Positions 37,151-48,949 of a DNA stretch of 64,000 nt are shown one piece after another (the first letter of the stretch is position 1; each line of letters starts with the position of its first letter). The DNA comes from Ifrita kowaldi (lineage: Eukaryota > Chordata > Aves > Passeriformes > Cinclosomatidae), in NCBI GenBank assembly GCA_013398055.1, contig VZRS01015169.1, positions 310,001-374,000 of the forward strand, written 5' to 3'. The translations under genes and the position numbers were made by a program. The notes under the pieces were generated by a model that was given only the letters and a program-made list of their open reading frames with translations, was not told the origin of the DNA and ran no database searches.

Positions 37151-40100
37151 GTCTTCACTCCATGGCCAGCCTGGGCTGTAGGAGGCTTCCAGTAAATGTG
37201 TGTGCCAGAGAAAACCCATGTCTTTCATGAAATGACCCCAAAGACAGGGTCAAAGCAATGTCTGCTTCATCCTCCTGCAGAGTCAGCGAAGGATGCCAGT
37301 CTCTGGGGCAGAGAGCAGCACTCAAGGCCAACAGGGAGCAAGAAACACTCAGCAGCAGGACATGGGCCTGGGGCTGACAAGTCAGGGGTACTCCTGAGTT
37401 TTGTTTCATGTGAAACGTAAAAGGTGCTGAGCAGTGACAATGATCCCAGAACTTTCCTTTTTCAGACAGATGTGCTAATTGCCAAGATGAGGTTTTGTTA
37501 ACACACTTCAATCCCTTGCTTTTTCAGTGCCCAAGCAAATAGAGACACTAGATTACTTTCATTCAGATCACAGCTGATGAACTGCAGCAAGGCTGCAGTC
37601 GAGGTGATATTGAGTATGATTTCCTGTACCCAGCCCGAAGATAAAATTTCAGGAGTTCAAGTGCAGGTGAAGGGAAATGAGTCCCTTACACAACACTTTG
37701 TACTGAGAAAAAAGAAGGGTTAAATAAAGGCTTGTTTTCAGCTGAAATTAAAAAAGAATGTTATTGTTTCTTACCTTAAAACCCTGTGCTTTTATTTCCA
37801 ACTCTGCTGCTCGGGTGATTCAGACAAGGGCTGTCTGATGACAAAGATAAGCATAGATGTGATGACTGGTCTATAGGGTGATACATATTTTATTGTCAGG
37901 CTGGGTGCTGTGTGAAGTCAATAAACCTCATAGCTATTGATCACGCTGGAAAAGGAAATTAATGCAGACACGTCCTGCTTTTGCAATATGATAGGTATGT
38001 CTGCACATCATCACCTGACAGCCTCGAGCTGTTTGTTCTTGTCTGAGTTGGATGGGAGGCAGCTATCCAAAAGCTCAATAAATAATAAAAATCAGTGATG
38101 ATCTTTACGAAATTTCAGAGTCATAATCAAAATGTTGAGAGAGGCAGCTGGGAAGTGACTTACAGGATTTTTTTGGTTCAACATGGCATATTAATTGGAG
38201 TTGGAATAAGCACAGTTAGAAGGGCTCCAGCCCTAGCTGTCCATCTGAGCTCTGCTTCAAAATATCTACAGAGCACCCTGAGTTCATTAATTCATATTCA
38301 TTCTCGTTATAATTATAAGTTATAGCAGTATCCCACTCCTACCAAGTCTCACACAGATCAGTGGTTTTATTCACAAGCAGATTTATAGATATCAAAGTCA
38401 GCTGGGGGCATGAAGTTTGCGAGTCTCTTCCTTTATTTTCCTCAGGGTTCTTTTATTAAAAATATTACAGATATTATAATAAAGTTCCCTGCTGTTTTCA
38501 CACTTTGGTACACTCTCCCAGTAATCCATCACTAGGTATGTCAGGGAAAAACCCAGAAAATTTAATCAGATGGAACTAGTTTGTTTTCCAAAGGAAGAAA
38601 TTTTCCCTGAACTACAGTGCAATATGAATTTTCTAGCCCTAGCAGACTGACAGAATGATATTTGAGTCACAGTGAGAAACGGAGTTGTATGGTTGGATGA
38701 AAGCAGTAAAAACAATCAAGTGCCTTGCTGAGCACGTGGTGCTGCTACTCTGCTGGCTCCAACTCTCCAGGAATTACTGTCAGTTTTGCTGCCTCAGATG
38801 AAGGAAGACACTTTGGAAAACCACTGAGCAGAAAAGTCTCAACTCTGCATAGAATTCTGAACTTCTTTGGTAGGTAATTTAGGCCAAAAAAATTATTCTT
38901 CCAGTCTTTTGGTCTACTAGCTTGCAGTTTCTGGCCGGTATCACACAATCTGCACAGAATCAGCATATACACACCCAGACCAAACCAAAAACATCCCATA
39001 GTTGTACCAGTGCTTGGTGTTTCTCTTGATGATGCTTACAGCAGTGGAGATGGGATAAGCAAAGCCAGCAGTGATAAAGGACACAGTTACTGCTCTTTGC
39101 AATCTCCCTGCTGCCACAAGGCAGGAATCATGATCCCTTTTATCTGCTTTCACAGCCCTGACAAATCTCAGGCCTGCAGTGGCTCTCTGCAGATGTGTAC
39201 TTGTCCCACAGCCTGTCCTGCCCTTGGGTGACCAGGCACTTGTCAGACATAGGAAATACAAGCCATCAGGATCTGCCTTTCTTGGAGCAGGGAACCTGCT
39301 TCCCAGTGCTGCCTGTGGCTTCATGAAGTGCTGCAGACAGGGGAGTTGGGCTGGAGTCATCATGTGCCGATAATTCTCATTTACAGCCTTTGTAGCAAGC
39401 TTTAATCTTTTCTAAACAGCTCTCTATGGCTCCAAAGGGAGGCATCTGAATAGCCCTAATAGGTTGTCATCATTTCACTAATGGCAGTTTATTGCCTGAC
39501 TTATGGACAGACCTAATTCCCCTTCTCATTGCTGCCCTCCAGAAAGTGGAGGGCTGCTTCATCTTTCCCCCTGCCCATGTCCCTCTGCCAAGAGGTATCA
39601 TTATGCTGACTTTAGGAAGTACCTCAGATGAGGAACTCAATTCCCTTCCACAGTTTAACTAAGCAGAGGACTTTGACCTTCAAAGCTTTTAAGTAGAGAT
39701 GGGTGGGAGGAGAATAAAAATCTGTCCATGACCAGATCCATGCAGTATTTCTATTATTTGCTTCAGTACCACTCCAGAACCATATGAAAGCCATCTGCAA
39801 TGTGATGTTCAGCCTCTCATTAGGAGCAGACATGCAATGCCAGGAGGCATGGTGAGATGATAAAGCTCTTTTTAAAAGCACTCTGGGTGGCTGCTGTACA
39901 GAGACTCCATAGACAGAGAGTGGACTGGGCTCTTGAGCAAGTCTCCCTTGAAAATGGGCTCCCTGTTCCCTGTAGGTCACCAACAGCCAGAAATCTTTCA
40001 CTGGCATCACATCTAGCTACTGTTGTGTCTGTGGCTATTTTCTGTATTTTTTAAGAGCCCTCCATAGGAAGAGACACCAACACTTCCTGGCATTAGGCAA

Positions 40101-40659
40101 CAGAAATATTTTCAAGCTCTAGCTGCCGAAACCGCCCATCAGGGCTCCAGGAGAGCACATCTGCTGCCAGATGACTTAGGGTTGTGGCTATTACTGGACC
40201 AGTGAAGACACCCCTTTGCCTCAGACCTCTTCATTGCTACCTCTCCAACTACTGCAAAAGAGGTTTTATCCCATAGATGCTTTGAGGAAGGTGTTGGAAG
40301 GTTGAGGATCAGGGTTCTGGTTTCTGTTGGCAAAGATACAGATAAGGCAGGATGCTCTGCCTGGAAGGGTTAAAAAGCTCAAAAAACGCCCTATTTTGTA
40401 AGGCTGTCAGTGCTGAACTGAGGGGGAATCCTGCTGCTTTGGTGTTGAATAATGCTAAGACCAGCGTGACTCATCAATCCCAAAGTTAAACATCCTGATT
40501 GTGAAGCAAAGATGTGTCAGATATGGTAAAGTTTCCTTATCTAAAAATGCTGAACTGACACAGCTGGCCTGGAGACATATGACTGATAGTCAAACACTTT
40601 AGACTGTAAAAGTCCAATCCCACCTTCAAACAACAGGTTCTTCTAACATACCCTTCTTG
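37151..40659. other. single-copy noncoding stretch
   Basis: Overlapping frames (37155-37511, 38745-39373, 39624-40054) on opposing strands without exon signals. No repeat or RNA gene recognised. Confidence 0.45.
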
Positions 40660-41215
40660 GAGTGTGTGTGGAGATTCTCCTTTGGGTGGGGACATCCCTC
40701 AGGGTTACTGCTTGAGGCTGAGTAGAAGAGATTTGCCCACAGTCTTTGGTTTGGTTGAGAAACATCAATCTCTACTTGATAATTGGGAGTTTTTGCTAGC
40801 TTTAATACAATTGCTTTGTATATATATATACACTATATACACTGTATTTATATATACACTATACTATATCAGTAGTTTTAGCTTCTATACTGAGTAGCAA
40901 ATAATCCTGATTAAGATATTTTTAACTGATCACTTATCATAATAAATCATTCATTTTTTTGTAAATCTCTCTGATTTGCCATCCTTAATCATGAGGGACT
41001 AAGTTGTACAAAACTTTGATCACACTTCTATAATCTGTTAGATTTAAACCATTGTCAAAGTCTGGGACTCAGACTGGATCCAGGCACACCCAGAGAGAGT
41101 TCCAGGAGGCATTTAGAAAGCAAGGGGGGACTTTTCCACACCTCATGGTGGAAGGTGGTATTAGCCTCCCTCAACGGGAGGGCTTGCCTAATAAACTTTG
41201 AAGCTCCCACTCCAC
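40660..41215. mobile_element. dispersed LTR-like repeat, copy 2
   Basis: Homologous in blocks to 33630-34240: GTGGGGACATCCCTCAGGGT with CTTGAGGCTGAG (about 40686-40722), then TAAACCATTGTCAAAGTCTG (41045-41064) and GGCATTTAGAAAGCAAGGGG (41108-41127). An AATAAA lies at 40941-40946. A TA-rich microsatellite (40819-40870) occupies a part with no counterpart in copy 1, so it expanded or was inserted after the copies separated. The distal end seen in copy 1 (to 34240) has no clear counterpart here. Confidence 0.45.
40819..40870. repeat. (TA)n / TATATACACTA microsatellite
   Basis: TATATATATATACAC followed by TATATACACT-type units, nested within LTR-like copy 2. Confidence 0.85.
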
Positions 41216-44200
41216 CCACAACTGGATAGGCACAGCAAAACTCAGCTTAGTCGCCAACACGAATTTTTGATTGCTCTTTACTTTAGAGGATGTGACTTAT
41301 CCCTCAAGCAAAAGCTGGAACTACATTGCATTTCCAGTCCTGAAAAGAGAAAATGTGGGGACACTGCAAATATTAGTAAATGGAAAGGCTGTGGGTGTTT
41401 GCCACTGTTTCAATGGCAGCACACTTCTCAGCAGGCACCAGCTGACCCAGTTTTTCAGCATCATGTGACAGACTAAATTACCCTGAAAAGAGTGCCCTGG
41501 CCTCACACCTTCTGCTGGAAGAAAAGTCCCACATCAAGCCCACATCCTGGCCTGAGTTCACCAGGGGCTCTTACAAAAGCACAAACATGTTAATGTTAAA
41601 CAATGCTAATGCACATATGTTAACCCAGCAGCAGGGATCAGCTCTTGGAAAGTGAATCCAGAGCACGAGCTGCAATTACCAAGTCTTGCCTACGCCTCTG
41701 ATTATCCCAGCTCAAGCCATTCTCTAAGCTTCCACCTGTAATTTTCCCCCAGGTTTCCCAGCTCTGTCTTTTCCAGCAAAATTGTGATAGGCTTCTACCC
41801 TGTGGTAGAGGCAGGGGAGTTGGCTTGGGGAAGCTGCAGTTACCCTGCATCCACCCTTATGAGCTGAAATTGGTTTTGCTCCCAGTTCCACAACCCTGTA
41901 GTTTTAGTTCACTGATGTCATGCTTTTCTACTCTGTGTGCTGTGGAGTGTTGTGTTCGATTGATGGAAAAGTGCATCCATTTTGTTTAATACCCCATCCA
42001 CATAACACATGTATCAGTAAAGAATGCAATTTCACCATAAAATCTATGTGTTTCATTACATGCTCTGTATGATCTATATATTCTATCATGAAATGTTGCC
42101 CTCTGTTTGCTACTTTATGTTACATTTCTCAGGAGGTTATCTTGACTTTCGTGTGGCTTCTATACTAGATGTTTTTTTATGTCCACATAACCTTTTAAGA
42201 TATACATGGGTTTTGTTACAGGTACAAAAAGAGTTAGGTTCACATATTGCAGCTTTTATTAGTGCTCACGGAGAGGTCTCATTACCCTGCAAAAAACAAT
42301 AATACCTGCTTTAAGGCAAGGCTTTATCTTTTCAATGGCCATAGAGGTTCCTATTGTCTGCAGAGTAATTTTTTTTCCTTTTGGTACTAAAACAGGAAAT
42401 GTGCAGTGAAAAAATGGCCTGTTCTTTATTGACTTCACACATCCTTTTTCAAATCATTTTAAGGAAGGTAAACCATTGCAAAGGCAGACTTCACATCGAT
42501 AGTGGGAGCAGCATGTCAGACACACAGCAGTCCTGAGACTTTGCTTCTGAAAAATCAATTCTGGTCCATTGGAGTCAAGAGCCTACAAAGGGATAAATGA
42601 GGGAAGCAACTGACCTATTTTCTTAGCACAACTTCTCTAACATGACTAATTAATTGGCTCGTGGACACCCTTTGAAATCACAGTCCTTTGTTTTCCTTCA
42701 CCTTGTCCCAGTTTCAGACTGTTGCACCACCACCACCAAAGTCACAGCAGCTAAAATGGGAGCAAGGAAGCGCTGAACAGTTGATGCCAACGCCACAACA
42801 CAGGCTTGGATCGATGGCCAAGGAGAGACACAATTTTCTTGGCACTGTATAAAGGTGTGACCAAACCTGATTTCCTCAGCAGGCTGCTCTGTGCATTGAG
42901 TAGCTCCATGCACTGGGCACTGAAAGGTGATTCCCACACATAACCCATGTGATTGTGGACAGACTCCTTTTACAAAGAGCTCATGAGAGACCTTTCTGTC
43001 TGACAGGTGATTTCATGGAGCAAAAGCATTCTGGCCAGAGTGGGATTGCAATGTGGGAAGCTGGCAAGGTGTTTGAAACCATGATGTGTACACATTGTGT
43101 ATATTATTTCCATCCTGGTAGTTAGAGTTTTTCTTCTTATCTGAGATGAGAGCCCCACCATGATCTTAAATCAGCCACTTTGCTCACTTTGTAGTTACCA
43201 GAAAGAGGAATGCATCTAAGGGGAAATCCAGGCCTAATGGAAGGTTAATTTCCTCCTGGAATTATCTCAGCAGGAAGCAGACCTCAATGGCATTTAGTAA
43301 ATGTCATTATTCAAGTGAAATTATTCTGATGCACTTTCCTCAAAGTCAAATGTGGAACATGGGGTAGAAATAATGACCCAGAACAGAAGTTTTCAGTCTA
43401 TGTCTTGTCAGCAGGGTGTGGAATCCATGGTATCTATTGCGGGCATCTACACTGTACCTGGATTTTAGGTACCAGTTAGGCTGTTTGTCTAATTTAAGTG
43501 TCCATACACAGTTGATGAAGGGAAACCAGAACCACTGGAATCACAAAAAAAAAGTTTGGCTGTTTGATCTCTGTCTCTCCACTTTCCTAGGATTCCTAGC
43601 CCATGCAGGTTTTCTCTTAGGGCAACATGATCAGGCTTGGAGTGATCTGAGCTCTGTTGTGCAATGTCTAATTGAAGCCAGATTCAAGAGGTAGGCAAAA
43701 CAGGTCTGATTCTCATCTGTCCAAAACATTTATCCTGTGACTTTCAGCAAGTCTTTTTTATCCCTTCTGCATCCCAGTCCCCAACTAAAGTAGAAATTAT
43801 ATTTCTCAAACTCAGGGGATTGGTTTTGGGTAGAAGAAGCAATATTTGAGAGATGTTCAAGTATCATGCTGAGAAGATCCACAAAGGTTATATGGGAAGT
43901 TCCCTATTTCCAGTGCAAGAGAATTGTGGATTTAATTTTTAATTGAGGCATAAATACACTGAATTTCATACTCTGAATGAAGAAGATGTGAAGAAATTCA
44001 AAACTGCTACGCTGCACACAGAGAGCACGTTTTTCAAAAAGATAGTGAGAGTGCATATGTGAGAAGGGGCAGAGTTTGGATTAACCAAGTTATCCTCGTT
44101 TTGCCATTTATTAACTCCTGGGCTTGGGATTAAGCTTGCCTGCCCAGGTAAGTGGAAGAGCTTTGCCAGGAATGTTAATAAGAAACACCACTTATTTTTC

Positions 44201-44253
44201 TCTTTATTTGCGTGCAACTTATACTGATATTAATTGGACTCAACGAAACAAAT
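41216..44253. other. single-copy noncoding stretch
   Basis: No gene recognised; short opposing frames. A small ACC-triplet run near 42725-42737. Confidence 0.45.
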
Positions 44254-44334
44254 ACAGGGAGGGAATATGAGGAAGAGAAAGATGAAGGGGAAAGGGCAAG
44301 GACAAGAGAAGATGAAAGAGAAGGGGAAGGAATT
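44254..44334 (+). repeat. polypurine tract
   Basis: About 80 bases are almost entirely A and G, with few T/C interruptions, built from GAAGAGAAAGATGAAGGGGA and similar irregular GGA/GAA units. Tracts of this kind can form intramolecular triplexes and cause polymerase stalling. The hydrophobic minus-strand frame across it (44230-44469, rich in Phe and Pro) is a by-product of its composition. Confidence 0.7.
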
Positions 44335-46578
44335 CTGGTGTTCAAATATCTGGTATTCAGTCATGGAATTTAAAAACTGAAGTGTATTCGCAGTGCCCTT
44401 GGCAAAAACAGAGCCTGGCACCCCTGATCTTCCCTTGCCTTTCACCTGGTACTCTCCCTGCACAACCATGGAAACATTCTTATTCTCCCAAGATGTTTCA
44501 TGTTCATTTCATAGGAATCACCTACTAGAGAAGATGGAGAAAGAGAACAAAGCCCTTAGGATTACGAAATAGAACCAAACCCTTAGGATTCACATCTCCA
44601 GGATGATGCTTCCCCCCAGAAAGAGTTCAGCCCTTAAAAACATGCATAACCAAAATACTGCCAGCAGTTGAAAGTTCATATTGCTGAAAATGCCTTTTGT
44701 ACGAAATTCCTATCATGTATTTACAAAACCTCTGCGCCTGCTAGATAATAACAGATTACAAATTACAAGTGAATGCAGCTGTATTTCATTATTAATTGTT
44801 ACATGTTCCCAAGCTGTTCAGTCTCATGGTCTGCTGATCATGCCTGACCCACAAATGGAACTCTGCAGCACAATAAAATTTCACACACTCTCGGTGTCCT
44901 TTCTAATTAGTGGATGAGTCATGCCCTATATCTGCAGAGCGGAACTGCACTTCCTTTTCTAAGAGCATCTATAGATCGTTGTGCAGATGTCAATTCAGGC
45001 TGCATTGCACAACACAATTTCAGGGAGGATCAGCAGATTGGGAGCTAAGTTTTATGCCAAAGCTGCCGACACCTCCACAAGTCTGGGTTTGGAGTTGAAT
45101 CCTTCAAAATCTGCTTTGGGATTTGATTTTATTTTTTTATATTTGGTACTCTTGGGAGGCTTGGGTGAGCCTGAGCACAGGCTGACTCTGTGCTTGTCCT
45201 TTTGCTTGTGTGTGACAGCAAAGCATCCTTGAGCTGTTTCTGGGGGTGCTGTGCAGACATCACCACAAAATGGGTTGTGATGTACAAGTGCTACCCCAGC
45301 TAAAGGGCTCTCTGCCGACAGCCAGCCTCACTCTGTGACTCAAAAGCTCACTGCCAAACAGCTCCACTGTTCAGGAAAAAGAATAGGCTAGTTTAAATGA
45401 GGTCATTTGGTCACTTGGCCAAATTCCTACCCCAGGCATTTATCCTATATGTCTCCTCCAATTCCACAGCACAATTGTTAATTGAAAGCTGGATTTGCCT
45501 GAGAGTAACGCAGATCTCACTATGCCAAGCTCTCTGAACTGCCAGGGAACTTGTAAATCTCGAATGCCAATGGAGGCCAAAGTGACCCTTTTCCCATACC
45601 CTGGGGAATTGACCCAATGCTCATGGCATAGGCTTAGCTCCCTGGACAACACAATGCACAGGAAGTCAGGGATCTCCCATTAAATCACTCCAGCAAAAGC
45701 CAAATTGTCTGCTGTAGCAAAACCTTGCAGCTGGATTTCACCTGATAACTGGTGAGGAGGGCTGATGTGTGTCTGACCAGCTGGCTGTCCTTCCTTCCTC
45801 TGCAGCTGCTGAATCGCCCTCTCAGCCCACCTGAGGAGAGAGGCAAGGGCACAGCAGAAAGGGAAAATAGCCCCAGGTGATGGATTTACTCCAGCTTTAT
45901 CTGAATTGCTGGATAACAGAAGTTAAATTTTCCAAGTTTTCGCAGGAAAGGGACAGTTCTTGAGAGTAACATCAGCTGAACACAAACACCACCACTCCAC
46001 TGAGTAACTGAATTTTGCTGCTGGCCACTCCCCAAACCCCAAGCTCTGGGAGAGCTCATGAACCACCTTCTTCTGGGCAGAGGACTAGGACCACCTAGCA
46101 GCTTCATTTTTTTGGCCAAATGGATGGCCTGCCCATTGCAAAACCTTCATGCAACTTCAAAGAGCTCAGCTGTTTTGCTGTGAAGTTGCTTGACTCTGTT
46201 ATCCCCGGGTCACCCCACGGACATAATTATCACAGAAATACACATATTGGCAAACTGAGGATATGCAAAGAGAGATGGAAATTAGGCTGTCTAGGATTTT
46301 AATGGCACTAGCATAAATTAAAATGTTATTTTTCTATCAGTCCTTTGCTTTCTGCATTATTTTTTCTGTTAGATCTCTTCTAAAATTACATCTTAATTTA
46401 GTTGTGTTTCTCTCAGTTCAGTAAATTTCCCTGGTGGAATTACTATTCTCATTATTATCAGCAAGTAGAGGCTGAAAGAATGAGAATGAAAGGAAAATAC
46501 ACACAATGCATGCATGAGACTGAGGTGAGCTCTCACACAAGGTTACCAAGTACTGTCCTCCCAATGATGGGCCACAAA
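44335..46578. other. single-copy noncoding stretch
   Basis: Short opposing frames only; nothing recognised. Confidence 0.45.
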
Positions 46579-46708
46579 TAGAATCACAGAATGCTTTGGG
46601 TTGGAAGAGACCTTAAAACTCTTGTAGTTCCAACCCCGCTGCCATGGGCAGGGACACCTTGCACTAGACCAGGTTGCTCAAAGCCCCATCCAGCCCGGCC
46701 TTGAACAC
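46579..46708 (-). mobile_element. CR1 LINE 3' tail fragment, minus strand
   Basis: On the plus strand it reads TAGAATCACAGAATGCTTTG, GGTTGGAAGAGACCTTAAAA, then AGTTCCAACCCCGCTGCCAT, GGGCAGGGACACCTTGCACT and AGACCAGGTTGCTCAAAGCC to GCCTTGAACAC. This is the reverse complement of the commonest avian CR1 3' UTR, with the terminal octamer at the low-coordinate end. Little diverged, so it is among the youngest insertions here. The body beyond 46708 is missing. Confidence 0.93.
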
Positions 46709-48828
46709 AAAGAGAGCACAAACCTCAGAGGATCCTGTATGCTGTGCAGTCTCTGTGGGTGTTGGCTGGACAGGTGGGACAGCAAGGTATGGGGATCTTG
46801 CTGTGGAAGGACAAAATTTGGGGGTGTCCACTCATCTGAGTCACTGTCTATCCTTGCTCTTCTCATCTCGGAAGTTCCTGAGACTGGCCTGATTCATACA
46901 AATACAAATAAATGCCTTAAAAAGTCATCTCTGCATGACTTAGAGTTACATATAAGGAGTGACCCACATCAGTGCTGTCCACATCTCCTGCTAGTGAGAG
47001 ATTCCAATAGGGATCTTCTTAACATCATCAGGGAAAAAAAAAAGGAAAATCCACAAATGTTTTCACATGACATGGGCTAAAATTCTTTACCAAGACACCC
47101 ACATAGAATGAGTAACCATTTTCTCAGTCTTACACAATTACAATTTCCTTGGTACTATCACAGGGAAACAGCTGGTTCCCATAATGAAAAGGGACAGACA
47201 GTGCAAAGCTAGAGTTAATTGCACTATGGTAGATCTAGGGCTGCAGTGATTCAGGTCTGCCAAATTTAAATAGGCAGTTCTCAAAATATATGCCTGGAAG
47301 AAGTCATCTCTTGATGCTTCTGACAGGTAGAAAAAACCAAACCCTGCTGTCCTAACACCCCACTCATAAATTGGGGGCACCAGGTCACCAGGTTCAGCAC
47401 AGAGGATCTCTGGAGGACGGATAATCCCCACCATAACTGATACCAACAGCAATGTTTTAATATCCCAATAATTCTACAAAGATTGGGGAAATGTGCAGAA
47501 TTTGGTATGAATTTGGAAGATTCTTTCATAAATACCTTAATAAAATAAATTGGAATTCACTCCCCAGTGCCACAGGACAGAACCAGTAGTCACAGCTGCC
47601 TTCTGATAATTGGTAGCAGTTGATGAGGCAAGTCCATTAATAAGTCCATTATTTCCCACTTTAAAATATTCATCCAGCATCAGAGGGATGAAAAAATAGC
47701 TCAGGTACTTCTCTCTGCCCTAAAGGACCTTCTACTCTCAGTCCTGGTTGAAGGAGTGATTTTGTGTAGGGAAGGCTTGCATGGAGCCACTGCTGCAGTT
47801 GCAAATCAATCAGCCTCCTATCTGAAGGCTAAAGGGGGTTGAAATTAATTTCCCTTTTTGAGAAGAGGTTGACACGAGTCCCTCATTTTTCTAATGAAAT
47901 AATAACTCTGCCACATCCCTCCAGGAGCTGTGAGGCATAATAGGCATTTTAAGGTACTTAGTTATTCTGGCAACCAGCGCCGTCTGTATACGAGAAATCA
48001 GCACCACATGGACCCCTCCAGAGAGAGAAAGAGGAGCTTCATTTCACAGAAACAGAGACCTACGGGCCAAGAGAGGCTTCAGGACCTCATGAAGTCCCTG
48101 GGTCCCCTGTAGGATGTGGGGTAGCTCCCTACTCAGGTCATGGTGCTCAGGGCTGTGGCCAGTGAGTTTTGAAAGCCTCCAAGAACTTTCTCCCAGCCAC
48201 CATGAGATCACTGCTTCAGCTTCCGTGTCAGCTCCTCCAAGTGTCAGAAAGCTGCTGTTGCACCCTTGCTTTTCTCTTCCAAGTTAACCCAGACCTTTGC
48301 CTCTCTATATCCTCACCACCCTAGTGTCCTTCTCTCTGGCCCTCTCCAGCTTAGCAATAAATGCTTTCCTTGGTGTAGAAATACAAGGTTCCTAGACCCA
48401 GCCCAGACATCGCACTTCAGAGCTGCCATGCAATTGTGTGCTTGAGCTTCTGAGTGTATTAGCTATATATGTGTCCATTTTAATCTTCTTAAGGCATGTA
48501 ATTTAGGCACCTGGCTTTACAGATGGTTAGACAGTAAAAAATATAAAAATATTCTTGGTACATCTGTTTAAACATTTGCAAAATGACATCTCCTTAAAAC
48601 TTATAGCTTATGCAGTTAATTGCTAATATCCCAAAGGTATAATAATTTCCAAAGGCTCCACACAGTCAGGGGTGCTGCTTTCTTTGTGCTGCACTTCCCT
48701 GCAGAAGAAAACTAAGTTGTCTCAAAGAGATCAGCCCAGGGAGTTTGCAAACTGGGCTACACAAAGTGTAGGAGAAGACACAGAAGAGGGAAATGGAATA
48801 TGTTGTTCCCAGATATTGTCAGACTCAA
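46709..48828. other. single-copy noncoding stretch
   Basis: Opposing short frames (46674-47529) partly overlapping the CR1 tail. Nothing recognised. Confidence 0.45.
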
Positions 48829-48874
48829 ATCTGTGAGTCTCATTTCTGAAGACCCAGAAATAAGACTCACAGAT
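48829..48874. repeat. near-perfect 20-bp inverted repeat (hairpin)
   Basis: Left arm 48829-48848 (ATCTGTGAGTCTCATTTCTG) pairs with right arm 48855-48874 (CAGAAATAAGACTCACAGAT) around a 6-base loop (AAGACC). The arms match at 19 of 20 positions. The single exception is a C/A mismatch on the plus strand and a G-U wobble in a minus-strand transcript, which would therefore pair throughout. Confidence 0.9.
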
Positions 48875-48949
48875 CACTCTTCTATAGGCCTCCCTTCTTC
48901 CTATTGCCTGTCTACAAGGGTCATTTGGAATGACACTCACAGATCGCTC
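48865..48949 (+). repeat. 15-bp direct repeat of the hairpin arm
   Basis: ACTCACAGATCACTC (48865-48879), overlapping the right hairpin arm, recurs with one change as ACTCACAGATCGCTC (48935-48949), 70 bp away in the same orientation. Confidence 0.8.

Noticed and set aside
44230..44469. Hydrophobic minus-strand frame resembling a membrane protein
   Set aside because: Phe/Pro/Leu content comes from the polypurine tract read in antisense.
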